This document shows, in pieces, positions 6,417-6,434 of a stretch of 6,434 nt of DNA. The stretch is taken from NCBI GenBank assembly GCA_039920645.1, contig JBDSDI010000092.1, positions 1 to 6,434 of the forward strand, given 5' to 3'. Every line of letters begins with the position of its first letter. The first letter of the stretch is position 1. Origin of the DNA: CAMCVE01 sp039920645 (GTDB lineage: Bacteria > Bdellovibrionota > UBA2428). Made by a program: the position numbers and the translations under genes. Below the pieces are notes generated by a model that was not told the origin of the DNA, ran no database searches, and saw only the letters and a list, made by a program, of their open reading frames with translations.

Positions 6417-6434
6417 CCCGATTTGTGCATCGGG
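6417..6434 (+). terminator. Inverted repeat at the window edge, possible transcription terminator
   Basis: CCCGAT (6417-6422) and ATCGGG (6429-6434) form a perfect 6-base stem around TTGTGC. Upstream bases GCAT (6413-6416) could extend the stem if the sequence past the window reads ATGC. It begins 42 bases after the acylase stop, where the operon's terminator would be expected. Any T-run lies outside the window, so termination is not proven. The rest of 6375-6416 shows nothing I can name. Confidence 0.4.

Overview
The window shows a compact block of genes, all on the + strand, from a moderately GC-rich Gram-negative bacterium. A TonB-type envelope protein and a probably exported penicillin-acylase-family enzyme support a two-membrane cell. 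The combination of a type II pssA, asd, truA and a TonB-like protein without a proline-rich linker is reminiscent of Bdellovibrionota or other delta-proteobacteria-like lineages. That placement is a tentative impression from sequence style, not a demonstrated assignment. There are no tRNA or rRNA genes, mobile elements, CRISPR arrays or signs of recent transfer.

Layout: (1) bases 1-152, the 3' end of an unidentified gene with an acidic, Ser/Asp/Glu-rich C-terminus. (2) 180-965, pssA, a type II CDP-diacylglycerol-serine O-phosphatidyltransferase with a complete catalytic motif. (3) 979-2004, asd, aspartate-semialdehyde dehydrogenase, with its ribosome binding site on the pssA stop codon. (4) 2037-2885, truA, tRNA pseudouridine synthase A, with two unusual substitutions in otherwise conserved motifs. 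(5) 2891-3895 as written, a TonB-like protein whose last part looks frameshifted at an A8 tract; its likely true end is near 3747. (6) 3798-6374, an 858-residue S45-family (penicillin acylase/amidohydrolase) Ntn hydrolase. (7) 6375-6434, a short 3' non-coding stretch ending in an inverted repeat cut by the window edge.

Gaps between genes are 5 to 32 bases (about 50 before the acylase if the frameshift reading is right), so the block is probably co-transcribed. I saw no internal promoter I could support. The first three complete genes are housekeeping: membrane phospholipid synthesis, the branch point to lysine/diaminopimelate, methionine and threonine, and tRNA anticodon-arm modification. The last two act at the cell envelope. 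Nothing in the sequence shows that the five work as one pathway. I do not see a convincing undescribed multi-gene system. The most notable point is the probable frame disruption or slippage site in the TonB-like gene, followed by the Ala-Ser autocleavage junction of the acylase.
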